A DNA stretch of 64,000 nt, from assembly GCF_014126615.1 (NCBI RefSeq), contig NZ_CP059896.1, positions 3,358,501 through 3,422,500 on the forward strand, read 5' to 3'. Below the pieces are notes generated by a model. It was not told the origin of the DNA. It saw only the letters and a program-made list of their open reading frames with translations, and ran no database searches. This DNA is from Ciceribacter thiooxidans. Its GTDB lineage: Bacteria; Pseudomonadota; Alphaproteobacteria; Rhizobiales; Rhizobiaceae. Shown here piece after piece: positions 52,493-64,000 of this stretch. Within the stretch, counting starts at the first letter, position 1, and the number at the start of each line of letters is the position of its first letter. The position numbers were made by a program, and so were the translations under genes.

Positions 52493-55156
52493 ATGACCGA
52501 CAACAAAGACGACAAGACACTCAGCGTAACGGGCAAGAAGACTCTCACCCTGAAACCCTCAGGCGTGAGCCAAGGCACCGTGCGTCAAGATATCGGTCGC
52601 GGTCGCACCAAGGCGGTTGTGGTGGAGACGCGCAAACGGCGCCTGGCCCGTCCTGAGGACGAGAAGGCTCCGGCCCCGGTTTCGCAGCAGGCCCGTCCCG
52701 CCGAGCCTGCGCCGGCACCGGTGCCCCAGCGGCCGGCCACGCCTGCTCCGCGCGTTCATCAGCCGAGCGCGCCGCAGCAGCGGGCGCCGCAGGCGCAGCA
52801 ACCTGTCCGTCAGGAGCGCCCGCGCGGCGCCGTGCTGCACGATCTGTCCGCCGGCGAAATGGAAGCGCGCCGCCGCGCGCTCGTGGAAGCACAAGCGCGT
52901 GAAGTCGAAGAAGCCAAGCAGCGTGCTATCGATGAAGAGCGTCGCAGAGTGGAAGCTGAAGCGGCTGCCCTGCGCGCTGCCGAGGATGCTGAACGGCGCG
53001 CGACGGAAGTAAAGGAAGAAGAAGGGGCGCAGGCTCAGGAAGCCGAAGCTCCGGCGCCGGCGGCAGCAGCCCCCGTGCGCCCTGCCGAGACCCGTCCGGT
53101 TCCGCGCCCCGCAACGCCTTCTGCTCCGGTTTTCGGCCGCGGCCGCAAGGAGCAAGAAGAGGAAGAAGAACGCAATGCCGCTCGTGGTCCGGCGCGCGGC
53201 AAGGTTGCGGCGCCGGCACCGGCGAAGGTTCCGGCCCGTCCGAAGGGTGAAGAGGATCGTCGGCGCGGCAAGCTGACGGTGACCAGCGCCGCCGTCGATG
53301 AAGAAGGCGCGCCGTCGCGTGGCCGCTCGCTGGCGTCGATGCGCCGTCGCCAGGAAAAGTTCCGTCGCAGCCAAATGCAGGAACCGCGCGAAAAGATCGT
53401 GCGTGAGGTCGTTCTCCCTGAAACCATTACCATTCAGGAACTGTCGCAGCGCATGTCCGAACGTGCCGTTGACGTCATCAAGTACCTGATGAAGGAAGGC
53501 CAGATGATGAAGCCCGGCGACGTCATCGACGCCGACCTGGCTGAAATCATCGCGACGGAATTCGGCCATACCGTCAAGCGCGTCTCGGAGTCCGACGTTG
53601 AGGAAGGCATCTTCAACGTTGCCGACGAGGAAGGCGAACTGCTGTCACGTCCGCCGGTCGTCACGATCATGGGTCACGTCGACCACGGCAAGACTTCGCT
53701 GCTCGACGCCATCCGCAACGCCAACGTGGTAGCCGGCGAAGCCGGGGGTATCACCCAGCATATCGGTGCCTATCAGGTCGAACAGAACGGTCAGAAGATT
53801 ACCTTCATCGACACGCCCGGCCACGCCGCCTTCACGGCGATGCGTGCTCGCGGCGCTCAGGCGACCGACATCGCGATCCTGGTGGTTGCGGCCGACGACA
53901 GCGTGATGCCGCAGACGATCGAGTCGATCAACCACGCGAAAGCGGCCGGTGTTCCGATCATCGTGGCGATCAACAAGGTCGACAAGCCGACGGCAAACCC
54001 GCAGAAGGTCCGCACGGAACTGCTGCAGCATGAAGTCTTCGTCGAGTCCATGGGCGGTGAAGTTCTCGACGTCGAGGTTTCGGCGAAGAACGGCACCAAT
54101 CTCGACAAGCTGCTCGAAGCCATCCTTCTCCAGGCCGAAATCCTCGACCTCAAGGCCAATCCGAACCGCACGGCGGAAGGAACGGTCATCGAGGCCGAGC
54201 TCGACCGTGGTCGCGGCGCCGTCGCGACTGTCCTCGTGCAGAAGGGTACACTTCGCCCCGGCCAGATCATCGTCGCCGGCGACCAGTGGGGACGCGTGCG
54301 CGCGCTCGTCAACGACAAGGGCGACCACGTCAAGGAAGCCGGTCCGGCCATGCCGGTCGAGGTTCTCGGTCTTTCTGGCACGCCGGCAGCCGGCGACAAG
54401 TTCGCCGTCGTCGAGAACGAGGCCCGCGCCCGTGAAATCTCGGAATACCGTCTGCGTCTGGCTCGAGACAAGGCGGCAGCTCGCCAGTCCGGCTCTCGCG
54501 GTTCGCTCGAACAGATGATGAGCCAGCTTCAGACCTCCGGAATGAAGGAGTTTCCGCTGGTCATCAAGGGCGACGTGCAGGGTTCGATCGAAGCGATTGC
54601 CGGCGCACTGGAGAAGCTCGGAACCGAGGAAGTTCGTGCGCGCATCGTCCACTCGGCGGTCGGCGGCGTCACCGAATCCGACATCTCGCTTGCCGAGGCG
54701 TCGAACGCGGCTATCATAGGCTTCAACGTCCGCGCAAACGCGCAAGCCCGCCAGGCGGCTGAACGCGGCGGTATCGAAATCCGCTACTACAACATCATCT
54801 ACGACCTGGTGGATGACGTGAAGGCGGCGATGTCGGGCCTGCTCTCGCCGGAACGGCGCGAAACCTTCCTCGGCAATGCGGAGATCCTCGAGGTCTTCAA
54901 CATCACCAAGGTTGGCAAGGTCGCTGGTTGCCGCGTTACCGAAGGCAAGGTCGAGCGTGGCGCAGGTGTTCGCCTGGTGCGCGACAACGTTGTCATTCAC
55001 GAAGGCAAGCTCAAGACGCTCAAGCGCTTCAAGGACGAAGTCTCGGAAGTGCCTGTCGGGCAGGAATGCGGCATGGCCTTCGAGAATTACGAGGATATCC
55101 GGGCCGGAGACGTTATCGAGTGTTTCCGCGTGGAACACGTTACGCGCACGCTCTAA
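52493..55156 (+). CDS. infB: Translation initiation factor IF-2
   Basis: The 887-residue IF-2 delivers initiator tRNA to the ribosome. The first ~300 residues form a low-complexity charged/P-A-rich region (long helical stretch of E, A and R), followed by the conserved IF2 N-terminal region, the G domain with GHVDHGKT (394-401), DTPGHAAF and NKVDKP, and the C-terminal beta-barrel and IF2-C domains. The N-terminal domain is long, as in other alphaproteobacteria. ATG 52493 follows AAGGAACGGGAACGGA. Confidence 0.97.
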   Translation: MTDNKDDKTLSVTGKKTLTLKPSGVSQGTVRQDIGRGRTKAVVVETRKRRLARPEDEKAPAPVSQQARPAEPAPAPVPQRPATPAPRVHQPSAPQQRAPQAQQPVRQERPRGAVLHDLSAGEMEARRRALVEAQAREVEEAKQRAIDEERRRVEAEAAALRAAEDAERRATEVKEEEGAQAQEAEAPAPAAAAPVRPAETRPVPRPATPSAPVFGRGRKEQEEEEERNAARGPARGKVAAPAPAKVPARPKGEEDRRRGKLTVTSAAVDEEGAPSRGRSLASMRRRQEKFRRSQMQEPREKIVREVVLPETITIQELSQRMSERAVDVIKYLMKEGQMMKPGDVIDADLAEIIATEFGHTVKRVSESDVEEGIFNVADEEGELLSRPPVVTIMGHVDHGKTSLLDAIRNANVVAGEAGGITQHIGAYQVEQNGQKITFIDTPGHAAFTAMRARGAQATDIAILVVAADDSVMPQTIESINHAKAAGVPIIVAINKVDKPTANPQKVRTELLQHEVFVESMGGEVLDVEVSAKNGTNLDKLLEAILLQAEILDLKANPNRTAEGTVIEAELDRGRGAVATVLVQKGTLRPGQIIVAGDQWGRVRALVNDKGDHVKEAGPAMPVEVLGLSGTPAAGDKFAVVENEARAREISEYRLRLARDKAAARQSGSRGSLEQMMSQLQTSGMKEFPLVIKGDVQGSIEAIAGALEKLGTEEVRARIVHSAVGGVTESDISLAEASNAAIIGFNVRANAQARQAAERGGIEIRYYNIIYDLVDDVKAAMSGLLSPERRETFLGNAEILEVFNITKVGKVAGCRVTEGKVERGAGVRLVRDNVVIHEGKLKTLKRFKDEVSEVPVGQECGMAFENYEDIRAGDVIECFRVEHVTRTL

Positions 55157-55230
55157 GGCCGGCGATCACAATCCGAACAAGTTGCGGGCGCCGGCGATCC
55201 GGCGCTCGCTTTGTTTAAGGCAGTACGATA

Positions 55231-55641
55231 ATGACCAGACCAACCTCTTCCGCTCCATCTCAGCGCATGCTGCGCGTCGGTGAACAGGTACGCGCAGCGA
55301 TCACGCAAGTGCTGCAGCGCGGCGAAGTCCGCGATCCGCTGATTGAAAAGACGGTGATCTCCATTTCCGAGGTCCGCATGTCGCCGGACCTGAAAATTGC
55401 CACGGCCTATGTGACACCGCTTGGCGTCCCGGACCACGATGCAGTCATCGATGCGCTGAACCGCAATGCGAAGTACATCCGCGGTCGTCTCGGCCCGCAA
55501 TTGCGGCAGATGAAATACATGCCGGAAGTCCGCTTCCGGGACGATACCAGTTTCGACAACTACCAGAAGATCGATGCGCTGCTGCGCTCGCCCGAGGTCA
55601 GCCGCGACCTCGACGCCGACCGAGACGACGAACAAGAATAG
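55231..55641 (+). CDS. rbfA: RbfA, 30S ribosome-binding factor
   Basis: RbfA (136 residues) is a KH-like protein needed for late 30S maturation and cold adaptation. The core strand pattern [20 protein letters not shown] and [15 protein letters not shown] is clear. It begins 74 bases after infB and ends 6 bases before truB, the standard infB-rbfA-truB order. Confidence 0.95.
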   Translation: MTRPTSSAPSQRMLRVGEQVRAAITQVLQRGEVRDPLIEKTVISISEVRMSPDLKIATAYVTPLGVPDHDAVIDALNRNAKYIRGRLGPQLRQMKYMPEVRFRDDTSFDNYQKIDALLRSPEVSRDLDADRDDEQE

Positions 55642-55647
55642 AGACGC

Positions 55648-56577
55648 ATGTCCAAACCACGCAAGCCAAAGGGCCGCCCCGTTTCGGGCTGGCTGATCCT
55701 CGACAAGCCCGCCGATTTCGGTTCAACGGAAGCGGTTTCCAAGATCAAGTGGTTGTTCAACGCCCAGAAGGCCGGCCACGCCGGCACGCTCGATCCGCTC
55801 GCCTCGGGCATGCTTCCGATCGCGCTCGGCGACGCGACAAAGACCGTCCCTTATGTCATGGACGGCCGGAAGATCTATGAATTCACCGTTACCTGGGGCG
55901 AAGAACGCTCCACCGACGATCTCGAAGGCGAGGCGACCCAAACATCGCCGGATCGGCCGACGGAGGAGGAGATACGGGCGCTGCTGCCACGGTATACCGG
56001 CGTTATTTCACAGGTGCCCCCGCAATTCTCGGCGATCAAGATCGCCGGCGAACGCGCCTATGACCTCGCCCGTGACGGAGAGACCGTCGACATTCCCTCG
56101 CGTGAGGTCGAGGTTCATCGCCTGACACTGCTCCGGTCCGAGAAGGACCATGCGCATTTCGAGGTGGAGTGCGGCAAGGGCACCTATGTCCGGTCCTTGG
56201 CCCGCGATTTCGGCCGCGACCTCGGTTGCTTTGGCCATATCTCGCTCCTTCGACGCACCTATGTCGCCCCGTTTTCCGAGGAGACCATGGTGCCTCTGGC
56301 GGACCTCGTCGCGCTGGAAAAGATCGAGGACCGCGACGAGCGGCTGGCGGCGCTGGACGAATTTTTGATCGATACCGGCGAAGCGCTCGCCGCCTTGCCG
56401 CAGATCAGGGTGAGCGACGATCAGGCGCATCGCCTTCGCATGGGCAATCCGATCATCCTGCGTGGTCGCGATGCGCCCGTTGCGGAACCGGAAGCCGTTG
56501 CGCTCGTCGCCGGAAAGCTTGTCGCGATCGGCGAGATTGCCGGTGGAGAGTTCCATCCGCGGCGGGTTTTCAGCTGA
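55648..56577 (+). CDS. truB: TruB, tRNA pseudouridine-55 synthase
   Basis: The 309-residue enzyme makes pseudouridine 55 in the tRNA T-loop. The N-terminal [14 protein letters not shown] and the catalytic-aspartate motif [12 protein letters not shown] (about 45-56) are present, followed by [19 protein letters not shown] and a C-terminal PUA-like domain. It starts 6 bases after rbfA. Confidence 0.96.
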   Translation: MSKPRKPKGRPVSGWLILDKPADFGSTEAVSKIKWLFNAQKAGHAGTLDPLASGMLPIALGDATKTVPYVMDGRKIYEFTVTWGEERSTDDLEGEATQTSPDRPTEEEIRALLPRYTGVISQVPPQFSAIKIAGERAYDLARDGETVDIPSREVEVHRLTLLRSEKDHAHFEVECGKGTYVRSLARDFGRDLGCFGHISLLRRTYVAPFSEETMVPLADLVALEKIEDRDERLAALDEFLIDTGEALAALPQIRVSDDQAHRLRMGNPIILRGRDAPVAEPEAVALVAGKLVAIGEIAGGEFHPRRVFS

Positions 56578-56729
56578 GACGGCGCTTTGCAATCAGCGCT
56601 TCCAATTTTGACCTGAATGGTTTATAGGCAGCGCCAGCATGGCGGTCCGTCCACCTGCTTTTCGTGGCCAATGCTGGACGACATCTCGGCATTTGGCGTC
56701 TTCTCTCCTGACATTGAAAGGATACTGCG

Positions 56730-56999
56730 ATGTCGATTACTGCAGAGCGCAAGGCTGCCCTCATCAAGGAATACGCAACCGTCGAAGGCGACACCGGTTC
56801 TCCGGAAGTCCAGGTTGCGATCCTGACCGAGCGGATCAACAACCTGACGGAGCACTTCAAGGGCCACAAGAAGGATAACCATTCCCGCCGTGGCCTCTTG
56901 ACGATGGTGTCGAGCCGCCGCTCGCTTCTTGACTACCTCAAGAAGAAGGACGAAGGCCGCTACACGAAGCTCATCACGAGCCTGGGCATTCGCCGCTAA
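56730..56999 (+). CDS. rpsO: Ribosomal protein uS15
   Basis: The 89-residue S15 has the family stretch [17 protein letters not shown] and [19 protein letters not shown] sequence (here [15 protein letters not shown]), binding 16S rRNA. GAAAGGA precedes the ATG. A perfect 13-base-pair terminator follows directly, separating most transcripts from pnp downstream. Confidence 0.97.
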   Translation: MSITAERKAALIKEYATVEGDTGSPEVQVAILTERINNLTEHFKGHKKDNHSRRGLLTMVSSRRSLLDYLKKKDEGRYTKLITSLGIRR

Positions 57000-57005
57000 C
57001 GTGTT

Positions 57006-57041
57006 CCGGCGGACCTCCTTCCGGAGGTCCGCCGGCTTTCT
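57006..57041 (+). terminator. Intrinsic terminator after rpsO
   Basis: CCGGCGGACCTCC (57006-57018) and GGAGGTCCGCCGG (57023-57035) form a perfect 13-base-pair stem with a TTCC loop, followed by CTTTCT. The T-run is short but the stem is very stable. Confidence 0.82.
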
Positions 57042-57378
57042 ATCGGGACATCTGTCCTGAAGGCTCTGCCGGAGCGAAAGCTCCCGGGCCGCAACATAGG
57101 GCGAGCCGGATGGGCCGGCGTCGCCAGAACCAACCGATGACCTGTCATGGGGCAGGATTGCCGGGTGCTTTTGCCAGGACGATCTGGCACGCGCAATGAG
57201 GCCTTGGCTTCGAGAGCGCGCGGGGCGTGATGGCGCGGAACCTCGTACCGCAGACGCCATGCTCCATCTGAAAAGCTTCCTGCTGTCTTGCCCGTGATAC
57301 GTCAGCATTCCGCGCCGCGACGGCCTGTTTCGCAAGACGGAACATGAGCGCTGCGTCCCCGCGGAGAAGGAAAAGACA
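57042..57378 (+). other. pnp leader region with a GAAA-loop hairpin
   Basis: These 337 bases contain no credible gene. The clearest structure is GGAGC-GAAA-GCTCC (57071-57084), a stem closed by a GNRA tetraloop, inside a longer CCGG/CCGG pairing. In enterobacteria the pnp leader is a target of RNase III and PNPase autoregulation; a comparable leader here is inference. A GAGAAGGA ribosome site lies just before pnp. Confidence 0.4.
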
Positions 57379-59523
<2,145 letters not shown>

Positions 59524-59544
59524 GCACGCTTTGTTCCCAAACCG

Positions 59545-59573
59545 AGGCGCGGGAGAAATTCCGCGCCTTTTTT
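59545..59573 (+). terminator. Intrinsic terminator after pnp
   Basis: AGGCGCGG (59545-59552) pairs with CCGCGCCT (59561-59568), followed by a run of T (TTTTT). A classical terminator 21 bases after the stop. Confidence 0.92.
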
Positions 59574-59598
59574 GTTCGTCGAGAGAGAAGACCGAGCC

Positions 59599-60615
59599 AT
59601 GAGCCGCGATACCCTGAAGACACTGTTCCACCCGTTCGCTTCCAATGTGTTGGCGATGCCGCAGGCGGGAGAGCGCTTTCTCTTCCTCGGGGCCGAAGCC
59701 GGCATCGCCACACCGAAAGGCTTCGAGGCAACGCTCGTCGCCGTGCAGGGGTTGCGTCCCGCCTTTCTGCAGCTGGAGGCCGCCGGCGCCGCGCCGCTGC
59801 CGCTGCCCGAGGGAGATGGCTATGACGGAACTCTGGTTCTTTGCGGCAAGCATCGCGGTGAGAACGAGAACCGTGTTGCCGAGGCCTTGAAGCGCACAAA
59901 GACCGGCGGTCTCGTGGTTGTGGCGGGCGGCAAGGAAGACGGGATTCAACCGCTGCGCAAACGTCTTGATGCTCTCGGCCTCGCCGTGGAGCACATGCCA
60001 AAATATCACGGTGTCGCGCTGTGGTTCGAAGTGCCTGAAGGTCGCTCAGCGGCGGTCAGCGCGCTCGAAGCTGCCCAGGTGACCGTCGACGACCGTTTTC
60101 AAACCGTCGCCGGCATGTTTTCCCACGATCGCATCGATGCCGGTTCTGAACTGCTCGCCGGACGCCTGCCGGAAAACTTCGACGGCAACGCCGCCGATCT
60201 GGGCGCCGGTTGGGGCTATCTCTCCGTCATGCTCGCAGAACGCTCACCACGGGTGAACCGTATCGACCTCTTCGAGGCCGATTACCAGGCACTCGAATGC
60301 GCAAAGGCCAACATGGCCGCGAACTGTCCAGGCGTCACTGCACGCTTCTTCTGGCAGGATCTCGCGCGTGAACCGATCAAGGAGAAATACGACCTGGTCA
60401 TCATGAACCCGCCCTTCCACGAGGGGCACGCCGCAGAACCATCGCTCGGCAAGGCGTTGATCACCGCCGCCAGTCAGGCGCTGCGTGGCGGCGGGATGCT
60501 GATGCTCGTCGCCAACCGCGGTCTTCCCTACGAGACGACGCTCGGCGAGAACTTCCGCGAACATGGAGAGACCTGTCGCAACGCTCGCTTCAAGGTCCTG
60601 TGGGCCAAGAAATAG
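59599..60615 (+). CDS. RsmC-like class I SAM methyltransferase
   Basis: The 338-residue protein has two halves, as in RsmC/RlmG: a degenerate N-terminal methyltransferase-like domain and a C-terminal SAM-binding domain with DLGAGWGYLSVML and the catalytic NPPFH motif typical of guanine-N2 methyltransferases acting on rRNA. The likely substrate is G1207 of 16S rRNA, by family; not proven. ATG 59599 (MSRDTLKTLFHPF) is chosen over an upstream TTG. A terminator follows at 60652. Confidence 0.87.
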   Translation: MSRDTLKTLFHPFASNVLAMPQAGERFLFLGAEAGIATPKGFEATLVAVQGLRPAFLQLEAAGAAPLPLPEGDGYDGTLVLCGKHRGENENRVAEALKRTKTGGLVVVAGGKEDGIQPLRKRLDALGLAVEHMPKYHGVALWFEVPEGRSAAVSALEAAQVTVDDRFQTVAGMFSHDRIDAGSELLAGRLPENFDGNAADLGAGWGYLSVMLAERSPRVNRIDLFEADYQALECAKANMAANCPGVTARFFWQDLAREPIKEKYDLVIMNPPFHEGHAAEPSLGKALITAASQALRGGGMLMLVANRGLPYETTLGENFREHGETCRNARFKVLWAKK

Positions 60616-60651
60616 AGAGTGCCTCTCTCTGAGTTGCCTAGAAATGACAAG

Positions 60652-60686
60652 AGCCCGGCGCTGATGATCAGCGCCGGGCTTTCTTA
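60652..60686 (+). terminator. Intrinsic terminator between the methyltransferase gene and fabI
   Basis: AGCCCGGCGCTGA (60652-60664) and TCAGCGCCGGGCT (60668-60680) form a perfect 13-base-pair stem with a 3-base loop, followed by TTCTTAT on the + strand. On the minus strand the following sequence is less T-rich, so the main use is for the + gene, though both convergent messages pass through it. Confidence 0.82.
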
Positions 60687-60707
60687 TGCTCTAACTCTAC
60701 GGAAAGT

Positions 60708-61514
60708 TTACTCCGTATCGGCCTTGTTCAGAAACTCGACCGTTGGCATCGACGTGATATTATAGCCGGAGTCGACGTAATGAATCTCTCCGGTCACGCC
60801 ACGCGACAAATCGGACAGGAGGTAGAGCGCGGAACCGCCGACGTCCTCGATCGTCACCGTCCGACGAAGCGGCGAGTTCTTCTGCTGCCACGAAAGCATG
60901 GCTCGCGCATCGGCGATCCCGGCACCGGCAAGTGTCCGGATAGGGCCGGCGGAGATGGCGTTGACGCGGATACCGCGCGAACCATAATCTCCGGCGAGAT
61001 AGCGCACGGACGCCTCCAGCGCCGCCTTGGCGACGCCCATGACGTTGTAGTTCGGCATGATGCGAACCGAACCACCATAGGTCAGCGTCAGCATCGATCC
61101 GCCGTCCGACATGATCTCGGCAGCGCGCTTGGCAATCTCCGTGAACGAGAAGCAGGAAATGACCATGGTGCGGACGAAGTTTTCACGCGAGGTGTCCGCG
61201 TAAAGCCCTTTCAGCTCGTTCTTGTCGGAGAAGCCGATCGCGTGAACGACGAAATCCAGCTTTCCCCAGCGTTCCTTCAGGGCGGCTATGACTGCGTCTA
61301 CGGAAGTGAGATCTTCCACATCGCAAGGCAAAAGGAAATCCGAACCAAGTTCGGCAGCAAGCGGCTTCACCCGTTTGCCCAGTGCTTCGCCCTGATAGGT
61401 AAAAGCGAGTTCCGCACCGGCACCGGCAAGCGCCTTGGCGATACCCCAGGCGATAGAGTGGTTGTTCGCGACACCCATGATAAGGCCGCGTTTTCCCTGC
61501 ATAGAGGCAATCAT
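60708..61514 (-). CDS. fabI: Enoyl-ACP reductase (NADH), FabI
   Basis: The 268-residue reductase completes each elongation cycle of fatty acid synthesis and is the target of triclosan. It has GVANNHSIAWGIA (nucleotide binding) and the FabI-type catalytic pair Y-x6-K in NYNVMGVAKAAL. Three in-frame ATGs are possible (61526, 61514, 61502); I list 61514, just after the fabB stop. It is the third gene of the fabA-fabB-fabI operon. Confidence 0.93.
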   Translation of the reverse strand: MIASMQGKRGLIMGVANNHSIAWGIAKALAGAGAELAFTYQGEALGKRVKPLAAELGSDFLLPCDVEDLTSVDAVIAALKERWGKLDFVVHAIGFSDKNELKGLYADTSRENFVRTMVISCFSFTEIAKRAAEIMSDGGSMLTLTYGGSVRIMPNYNVMGVAKAALEASVRYLAGDYGSRGIRVNAISAGPIRTLAGAGIADARAMLSWQQKNSPLRRTVTIEDVGGSALYLLSDLSRGVTGEIHYVDSGYNITSMPTVEFLNKADTE

Positions 61515-61518
61515 TCCG

Positions 61519-62742
61519 TTATCCATTGTAACGCTGGAACACGAGCGTGGCGTTGGTGCCACCGAAGCCGAAGGAGTTCGACAGAACTGTGTCGATCTTG
61601 GCGTTGTCGATCCGCTTGCGGACGATCGGGACGCCGTCGAATTCCGGGTCCAGCTCGCTGATGTGCGCGCTCTCGCCGATAAAGCGTTCCTGCATCATCA
61701 GCAGGCCGTAGATCGACTCCTGGACGCCGGCGGCGCCGAGCGAATGGCCGGTCAGGGATTTGGTTGACTGAACATGAGGGATCTTCGTCCCGAACACTTC
61801 ACGAATCGCGCCGATTTCCTTCGAGTCACCCACCGGGGTCGACGTGCCGTGGGTGTTGATGTAGTCGACCTCGCCCTTCACCGTCGAGAGTGCCTGCCGC
61901 ATGCAGCGGATGGCACCTTCACCCGACGGCGCGACCATGTCGTAGCCATCCGAGGTCGCTCCGTAACCGACGATTTCGGCGTAGATCCTGGCGCCACGGG
62001 CCTTGGCGTGTTCCAGCTCTTCAAGCACGAGAACACCCGCCCCGCCGGCGATGACGAAACCGTCGCGCGAGGCGTCATAGGCACGCGATGCGCTGGCGGG
62101 CGTGTCGTTGAACTTCGAAGACATCGCGCCCATGGCGTCGAAGAGGTCCGACATGGTCCAGTCGAGATCTTCGTGGCCGCCGGCGAACATCACGTCCTGC
62201 TTGCCCCACTGGATCATTTCTGCTGCGTTGCCGATGCAATGCGCCGACGTCGAGCAAGCTGACGAGATCGAGTAGTTCACCCCATGAATCTTGAACCAGG
62301 TGGCGAGCGTTGCCGAAGCGGTCGAGGACATGGCCTTCGGCACGGCGAAGGGGCCAATGCGCTTCGGGCTGTTGTTCTGGCGGGTGATGTCGGCCGCCTC
62401 GACGATCGTGCGGGTGGAGGGACCGCCCGAACCCATGATAATGCCGGTGCGTTCGTTACCGCTGATGTCGGACTCGTCCAAACCCGAGTCGGCGATCGCC
62501 TGCTTCATCGCGACGTGGTTCCATGCTCCCCCCTGGGAGAGAAAGCGCATGGCGCGACGGTCGACGAGGTCGGTCGGATCCAGTGTAGGCTTTCCCCAGA
62601 CCTGGCAACGAAAACCGTACTCGGCAAAGTCGGGAGAGAAGGAGATTCCGGACTTCGCATTGCGCAGGGATTCCGTAACCTCTGCGGCATCGTTCCCGAT
62701 GGAAGAAACGACACCCAGACCCGTAACAACTACCCTTCTCAT
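61519..62742 (-). CDS. fabB: Beta-ketoacyl-ACP synthase I, FabB
   Basis: The 407-residue condensing enzyme has the catalytic triad C163 (SSACSTSAH), H298 ([11 protein letters not shown]) and H333 ([12 protein letters not shown]), with K328. FabB extends the cis-3-decenoyl-ACP made by FabA and is essential for unsaturated fatty acids. I chose ATG 62742 ([16 protein letters not shown]). It lies 42 bases after fabA, and fabI follows almost without a gap. Confidence 0.95.
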   Translation of the reverse strand: MRRVVVTGLGVVSSIGNDAAEVTESLRNAKSGISFSPDFAEYGFRCQVWGKPTLDPTDLVDRRAMRFLSQGGAWNHVAMKQAIADSGLDESDISGNERTGIIMGSGGPSTRTIVEAADITRQNNSPKRIGPFAVPKAMSSTASATLATWFKIHGVNYSISSACSTSAHCIGNAAEMIQWGKQDVMFAGGHEDLDWTMSDLFDAMGAMSSKFNDTPASASRAYDASRDGFVIAGGAGVLVLEELEHAKARGARIYAEIVGYGATSDGYDMVAPSGEGAIRCMRQALSTVKGEVDYINTHGTSTPVGDSKEIGAIREVFGTKIPHVQSTKSLTGHSLGAAGVQESIYGLLMMQERFIGESAHISELDPEFDGVPIVRKRIDNAKIDTVLSNSFGFGGTNATLVFQRYNG

Positions 62743-62784
62743 CTCAACAGACCTTCTCGTTATCACAATTCAACGTGCCTGAGA

Positions 62785-63300
62785 TCAGGCCGTCTTATCC
62801 TTCGACAAACCTACGCGAAGGTCGGTCGCCTGGTAAATGACCTCGCCATCCGCCTTCAGCCAGCCATCGGCGGTCCCCAGCACGAGGCGACCACGCATGA
62901 CCCGCTTGAAGTCAATACCGTATTCCAGAAGCTTGGTGTGCGGGCGGACCATACCCTTGAACTTCACCTCACCGGTGGAGAGCGCCATGCCGCGGCCTTC
63001 CTCGCCCAGCCAGCCGAGGAAAAAGCCGGTCAGCTGCCACATGCCGTCGAGACCGAGGCAGCCGGGCATGATCGGATTGCCCTGGAAGTGGCACGGAAAA
63101 TACCAGTCGTCCGGATGGACGTCGTATTCCGCGCGAATGTAACCCTTGTCGAACGCACCGCCGGTCTCGGAGATGTCGGTGATGCGGTGAACCATCAGCA
63201 TCGGCGGCAGGGGGAGTTGCGCGTTGCCGGGGCCGAAAAGCTCGCCACGACCGCAGGACAGGATTTCTTCGTAATTGTAGCTGGATTGTCTCGGTTTCAT
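62785..63300 (-). CDS. fabA: 3-hydroxydecanoyl-ACP dehydratase/isomerase, FabA
   Basis: FabA (171 residues) introduces the double bond of unsaturated fatty acids. The hot-dog fold active site shows H71 ([12 protein letters not shown]) and D85 (LGLDGMWQ). ATG 63300 ([14 protein letters not shown]) gives the standard length. It is the first gene of the fabA-fabB-fabI operon and diverges from irr over 302 bases. Confidence 0.96.
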   Translation of the reverse strand: MKPRQSSYNYEEILSCGRGELFGPGNAQLPLPPMLMVHRITDISETGGAFDKGYIRAEYDVHPDDWYFPCHFQGNPIMPGCLGLDGMWQLTGFFLGWLGEEGRGMALSTGEVKFKGMVRPHTKLLEYGIDFKRVMRGRLVLGTADGWLKADGEVIYQATDLRVGLSKDKTA

Positions 63301-63527
63301 TCTTCTTCGTCGTCCCCAGGCTTGCGCGAATGTTGGACCCATAGAGCAAGATAGGGACAAAATGAAGTCCCACAATGGCCACGGCCCGCCATCTGGCGGC
63401 CCAGGTCTCGCCTCAAGCCGCATATTTCAAAGGTGGCCATACAGGAAGCATCGCGACGCGACCAGAGTCAATTGGAGGAAAATCCAGCATTTCCGGCGTT
63501 TTGCCACTGTCCACCTGCACTGAAGTA

Positions 63528-63555
63528 TTGAAAGCCCCACGCTTAGAAGTTATAT
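63528..63555 (+). promoter_or_regulatory. Candidate irr promoter in the fabA-irr gap
   Basis: TTGAAA (63528-63533) and TTATAT (63550-63555) are 16 bases apart, pointing toward irr. The rest of the 302-base gap (63301-63602) shows no gene and no clear operator; a fabA promoter must lie in the left half but I could not fix it. Confidence 0.5.
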
Positions 63556-63602
63556 CGCTAGTCGAGAAGACCAGCATTCGAGTAGAACCGGAGAGCAACT
63601 CC

Positions 63603-64000
63603 ATGATGGCAGAACGCCTCAAGGAAACGGAAGCGAGATTGCGTCGCTCTGGGCTTCGCCCCACGCGCCAGCGCATTGCGCTCGCCAGTCTGCTCTTCGC
63701 CAAGGGTGATCGCCACCTGACGGTCGAGGAATTGCATGAAGAAGCTCTTGCAGCAGACGTTCCCGTCTCTCTTGCGACCGTTTACAACACCCTGCACCAG
63801 TTCACGGAAGCCGGGCTGATCCGCGTGCTCGCTGTCGAGAGCGCGAAGACCTACTTCGACACCAATATTTCCGACCACCACCACTTTTTCGTCGAAGGCG
63901 AGAACGAGGTTCTCGACATACCGGTGAGCAATATCGTGATCGACAACCTCCCGGAACCTCCCGAGGGGCTGGAGATCAGTCATGTTGACGTGGTCATTCG
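63603..64000 (+). CDS. irr: Irr, haem-responsive iron regulator (5' part)
   Basis: The frame runs from ATG 63603 to the window edge without a stop (132 whole codons seen). It is a Fur-superfamily protein: helix-turn-helix RPTRQRIALASLL and SLATVYNTLHQF (about 55-67), then D-H92-H93-H94-F, the histidine triplet that binds haem in rhizobial Irr. It lacks the N-terminal haem regulatory cysteine motif of Bradyrhizobium Irr, as in other Rhizobiaceae. Irr represses haem synthesis genes and controls iron homeostasis. GGAG lies 9 bases before the ATG. Divergence from fabA is a typical rhizobial arrangement. Confidence 0.93.
   Translation, partial: MMAERLKETEARLRRSGLRPTRQRIALASLLFAKGDRHLTVEELHEEALAADVPVSLATVYNTLHQFTEAGLIRVLAVESAKTYFDTNISDHHHFFVEGENEVLDIPVSNIVIDNLPEPPEGLEISHVDVVI

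Noticed and set aside
63541..63566. Possible iron control element (TTAGAA-like) upstream of irr
   Set aside because: Only one half resembles the motif; there is no matching inverted half.

Overview
The window is a gene-dense, GC-rich stretch of an alphaproteobacterial chromosome, most likely from the Rhizobiaceae (Sinorhizobium/Ensifer, Rhizobium, Agrobacterium, Shinella or a close relative). The evidence is a phnCDE1E2 transporter of the rhizobial phoCDET type, a PcaQ-controlled pcaDCHG cluster, an irr gene divergent from fabA, alphaproteobacterial promoter motifs (CTTGnn-N17-nTATAT and an RpoH-type dnaK promoter), CtrA-type boxes, and an sRNA-like locus next to polA that resembles the alpha-r7/Smr7C family. 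I could not fix the genus. I see no insertion sequence, prophage, CRISPR array, tRNA or rRNA.

Positions 1-11,485 hold a phosphonate utilisation cluster on the + strand: the end of phnH, then phnI, J, K, L and a hexapeptide acyltransferase; a candidate Pho box; then phnC, D, E1, E2, a 2H-phosphoesterase-like gene (DUF1045), phnM and phnN. Together they import phosphonates (and probably phosphate), break the C-P bond and recycle the ribose phosphate. phnG should lie just upstream of the window.

Positions 11,453-18,774 carry a complete protocatechuate branch of the beta-ketoadipate pathway. The minus-strand operon reads pcaD-C-H-G-I-J-F-B and is divergent from its LysR activator pcaQ. Protocatechuate is cleaved (PcaGH), cycloisomerised (PcaB), decarboxylated (PcaC), hydrolysed (PcaD), activated with CoA (PcaIJ) and thiolysed to succinyl-CoA and acetyl-CoA (PcaF). 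The phn and pca clusters meet tail to tail with a 33-base overlap.

Positions 18,780-36,900 are mostly core genes: polA, a small membrane protein, an sRNA locus, an M20 peptidase, a YbaK-type deacylase, a class A penicillin-binding protein, dnaK, a secreted unknown, dnaJ, a TetR/membrane-protein divergent pair, slyX, recF, moeB, a GNAT, a 2-hydroxyacid dehydrogenase and an SH3 protein. Two TTAA-N7-TTAA boxes precede the YbaK and PBP genes.

Positions 36,884-47,552 hold an adenosine-kinase-like PfkB gene, a structured RNA that may be 6S RNA, an AEC permease, cytochrome cycM, kdsB, pheA, nudC, a HIT gene, the SRP RNA gene ffs, dnaX, the YbaB/EbfC gene, recR and a MltB-type transglycosylase.

Positions 47,559-64,000 hold an MFS exporter, then the translation/transcription block rimP-nusA-ylxR-infB-rbfA-truB-rpsO-pnp, an RsmC-like methyltransferase, the unsaturated fatty acid genes fabA-fabB-fabI on the minus strand, and the first 132 codons of irr, cut by the window edge.

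The most interesting items are the compact RNA locus with three CU-rich loops next to polA, the paired CtrA-type boxes near the PBP gene, the structured RNA upstream of the AEC permease, the reordered eight-gene pca operon, the large periplasmic insertion in PhnE2, an attenuator-like hairpin in the rimP-nusA leader, and an unknown secreted protein wedged between dnaK and dnaJ. Apart from these the window is ordinary; I did not find a clearly new multi-gene system.
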